NCBI GenBank assembly: GCA_035771165.1
Contig: JAWNZC010000106.1
Span: forward strand, 3,659,501 to 3,723,500
Direction: 5' to 3'
DNA: 64,000 bases
From: Paragorgia papillata
Taxonomy: Eukaryota > Cnidaria > Anthozoa > Scleralcyonacea > Coralliidae
Shown: one piece after another, positions 63,167-64,000 of the stretch
How positions within the stretch are numbered: position 1 is the first letter of the stretch
Layout of the letters: each line of letters starts with the position of its first letter
Notes under the pieces: generated by a model
Database searches by the model: none
What the model saw: the letters and a program-made list of their open reading frames with translations, nothing else
Told to the model about the DNA's origin: nothing
Made by a program: the position numbers and the translations under genes

Positions 63167-63365
63167 ATGCATCGTAGATCCAACGTTTTGTCTACGTTTT
63201 TGGACGAGCAGTTGAGCCTGTTTGCTTTGGAGTGGTTGGGCTCTGTTGGAGTATATCGCCTGAATATTAGTGGTTGCACGTTGTGTAAGGTGGTCTGGCT
63301 GGGATTTTGGTAATAACACGACAGGTTGTACCATTGAAAACTGTTTGCCTTGAGGTCTTTGTAGC
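63167..63365 (-). CDS. Gln-rich host gene, most upstream exon in the window
   Basis: The acceptor ttgcaagtag (AG at plus 63366-63367) and donor GTAAGT (plus 63161-63166) enclose 199 bp, entering with one base of a split codon and leaving in phase 0, as the 61108-61234 exon needs. It encodes LQRPQGKQFSMVQPVVLLPK and LQSKQAQLLVQKRRQNVGST. Upstream exons must lie beyond 64000 on this strand; no domain that would identify the protein is in the window. Confidence 0.65.
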
Positions 63366-63393
63366 CTACTTGCAAATTATATAAGATAAAATT

Positions 63394-63491
63394 ATTTTAT
63401 TGAAACCCTGAATGACGTAACGTTTTGTAAGAAGTCAAGTAGACAACATATGCACCGTATTCATAAATGACTAACAATTTATATCATTTTA

Positions 63492-63536
<45 letters not shown>

Positions 63537-63627
63537 ATATAAATTGTTAGTCATTTATGAATACGGTGCATATGTTGTCTACTTGACTTCTTACAAAACG
63601 TTACGTCATTCAGGGTTTCAATAAAAT
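63394..63627. repeat. Perfect palindrome, 97-bp arms with (TA)n loop
   Basis: 63394-63490 is the exact inverse of 63531-63627; the 40-bp loop is almost pure TA. It lies in the intron just upstream of the 63167-63365 exon. Foldback insertion or inverted-duplication artefact. Confidence 0.92.
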
Positions 63628-63663
63628 GAATGACGTATATATATATATATATGCATTTAAACT

Positions 63664-63812
63664 ACAATCTTGGACAATAATAGTTGTAACAGTCAACCCC
63701 CCCACCCCCCTGATTAAATGTTGTTATATGAAACTCCAGTCCAACATTGTTTCATTTCGGTCAACATTGAATCGGGGGGAGGGGGTGTTACAACATTATT
63801 GTCCAAGATTGT
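63664..63812. mobile_element. Short MITE related to the 0.4-3.9 kb element
   Basis: The ends acaatcttggacaa and ttgtccaagattgt are identical to the first 14 bases of the 277-bp element. Inner agreement is limited to gtcaacattga followed by a G-rich run. 149 bp; poly-C and poly-G runs pair internally. Confidence 0.8.
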
Positions 63813-64000
63813 TCTTGACTGATTTTTCTTAATATTGTATAAAATACAGTTAAAATATGATTTCTATTTGTAAATTAAAGTCAATAAACAAATTGTGAAA
63901 TTTGAAACTGTTTCGTGCAATTAGTAGAGAGATATTTGCATTTAAAAATGTATAGATTGCGCTCTACTACGAGGCCCTTTCTTTGTTACTCAATAATATC

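Overview
The window is eukaryotic, AT-rich, gene-poor and dominated by transposable elements. Introns with GT/AG borders, (TA)n, (ATT)n, (GATA)-type and (GA)n microsatellites, tRNA- and 5S-derived sequences, CR1/L2- and R2/R4-type non-LTR retrotransposons, a two-gene Harbinger transposon and a cellular-type family B DNA polymerase element all point to an animal. The specific mix and several dispersed repeats resemble anthozoan cnidarians (stony coral or sea anemone). That last step is recognition from memory, not a database result.

Layout. 0.4-3.9 kb: three copies of a 277-bp MITE-like element alternating with two near-identical 1.34-kb spacers. 3.9-11.7 kb: a decayed protein-primed-type DNA polymerase B gene with a recognisable TATA box, 5' UTR intron and internal intron, broken by frameshifts, a stop, a deletion of the palm and a 3.75-kb L2/CR1-like retrotransposon inserted in it. 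12.3-12.8 kb: two phase-compatible minus-strand exons with a SEA-like domain start. 13-24 kb: foldback elements, a tRNA-derived SINE, and a large inverted duplication (16.2-17.4 and 20.9-22.0 kb) around an R2/R4 (Dong-like) retrotransposon lodged in an ATT microsatellite. 24.5-28.8 kb: a CR1-like element interrupted by a TIR transposon with CATG target duplications. 29-33 kb: several palindromic MITEs. 33.8-63.4 kb: the 3' part of one minus-strand host gene, four exons encoding a Gln-rich protein, with a 23-kb intron filled with mobile elements. These include a 1.23-kb element with perfect 76-bp TIRs, a microsatellite/inverted-repeat complex at 50.5-53.5 kb and a Harbinger at 54.4-57.1 kb. 59.6-60.9 kb holds a 5S-like fragment and a 36-bp minisatellite; 63.4-63.8 kb holds a perfect palindrome and a further MITE related to the one at the left edge.

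Only two loci look like host coding sequence: the Gln-rich gene and the SEA-like exons, both on the minus strand. All other coding signal belongs to mobile elements, mostly broken. The L2-like element at 7.3-11.1 kb is the best preserved: one in-frame TGA separates its SGNH part from an intact 957-codon EN-RT part. Most remaining open frames lie inside microsatellites or minisatellites and are not genes. All calls come from reading the sequence; no alignment or search was run.
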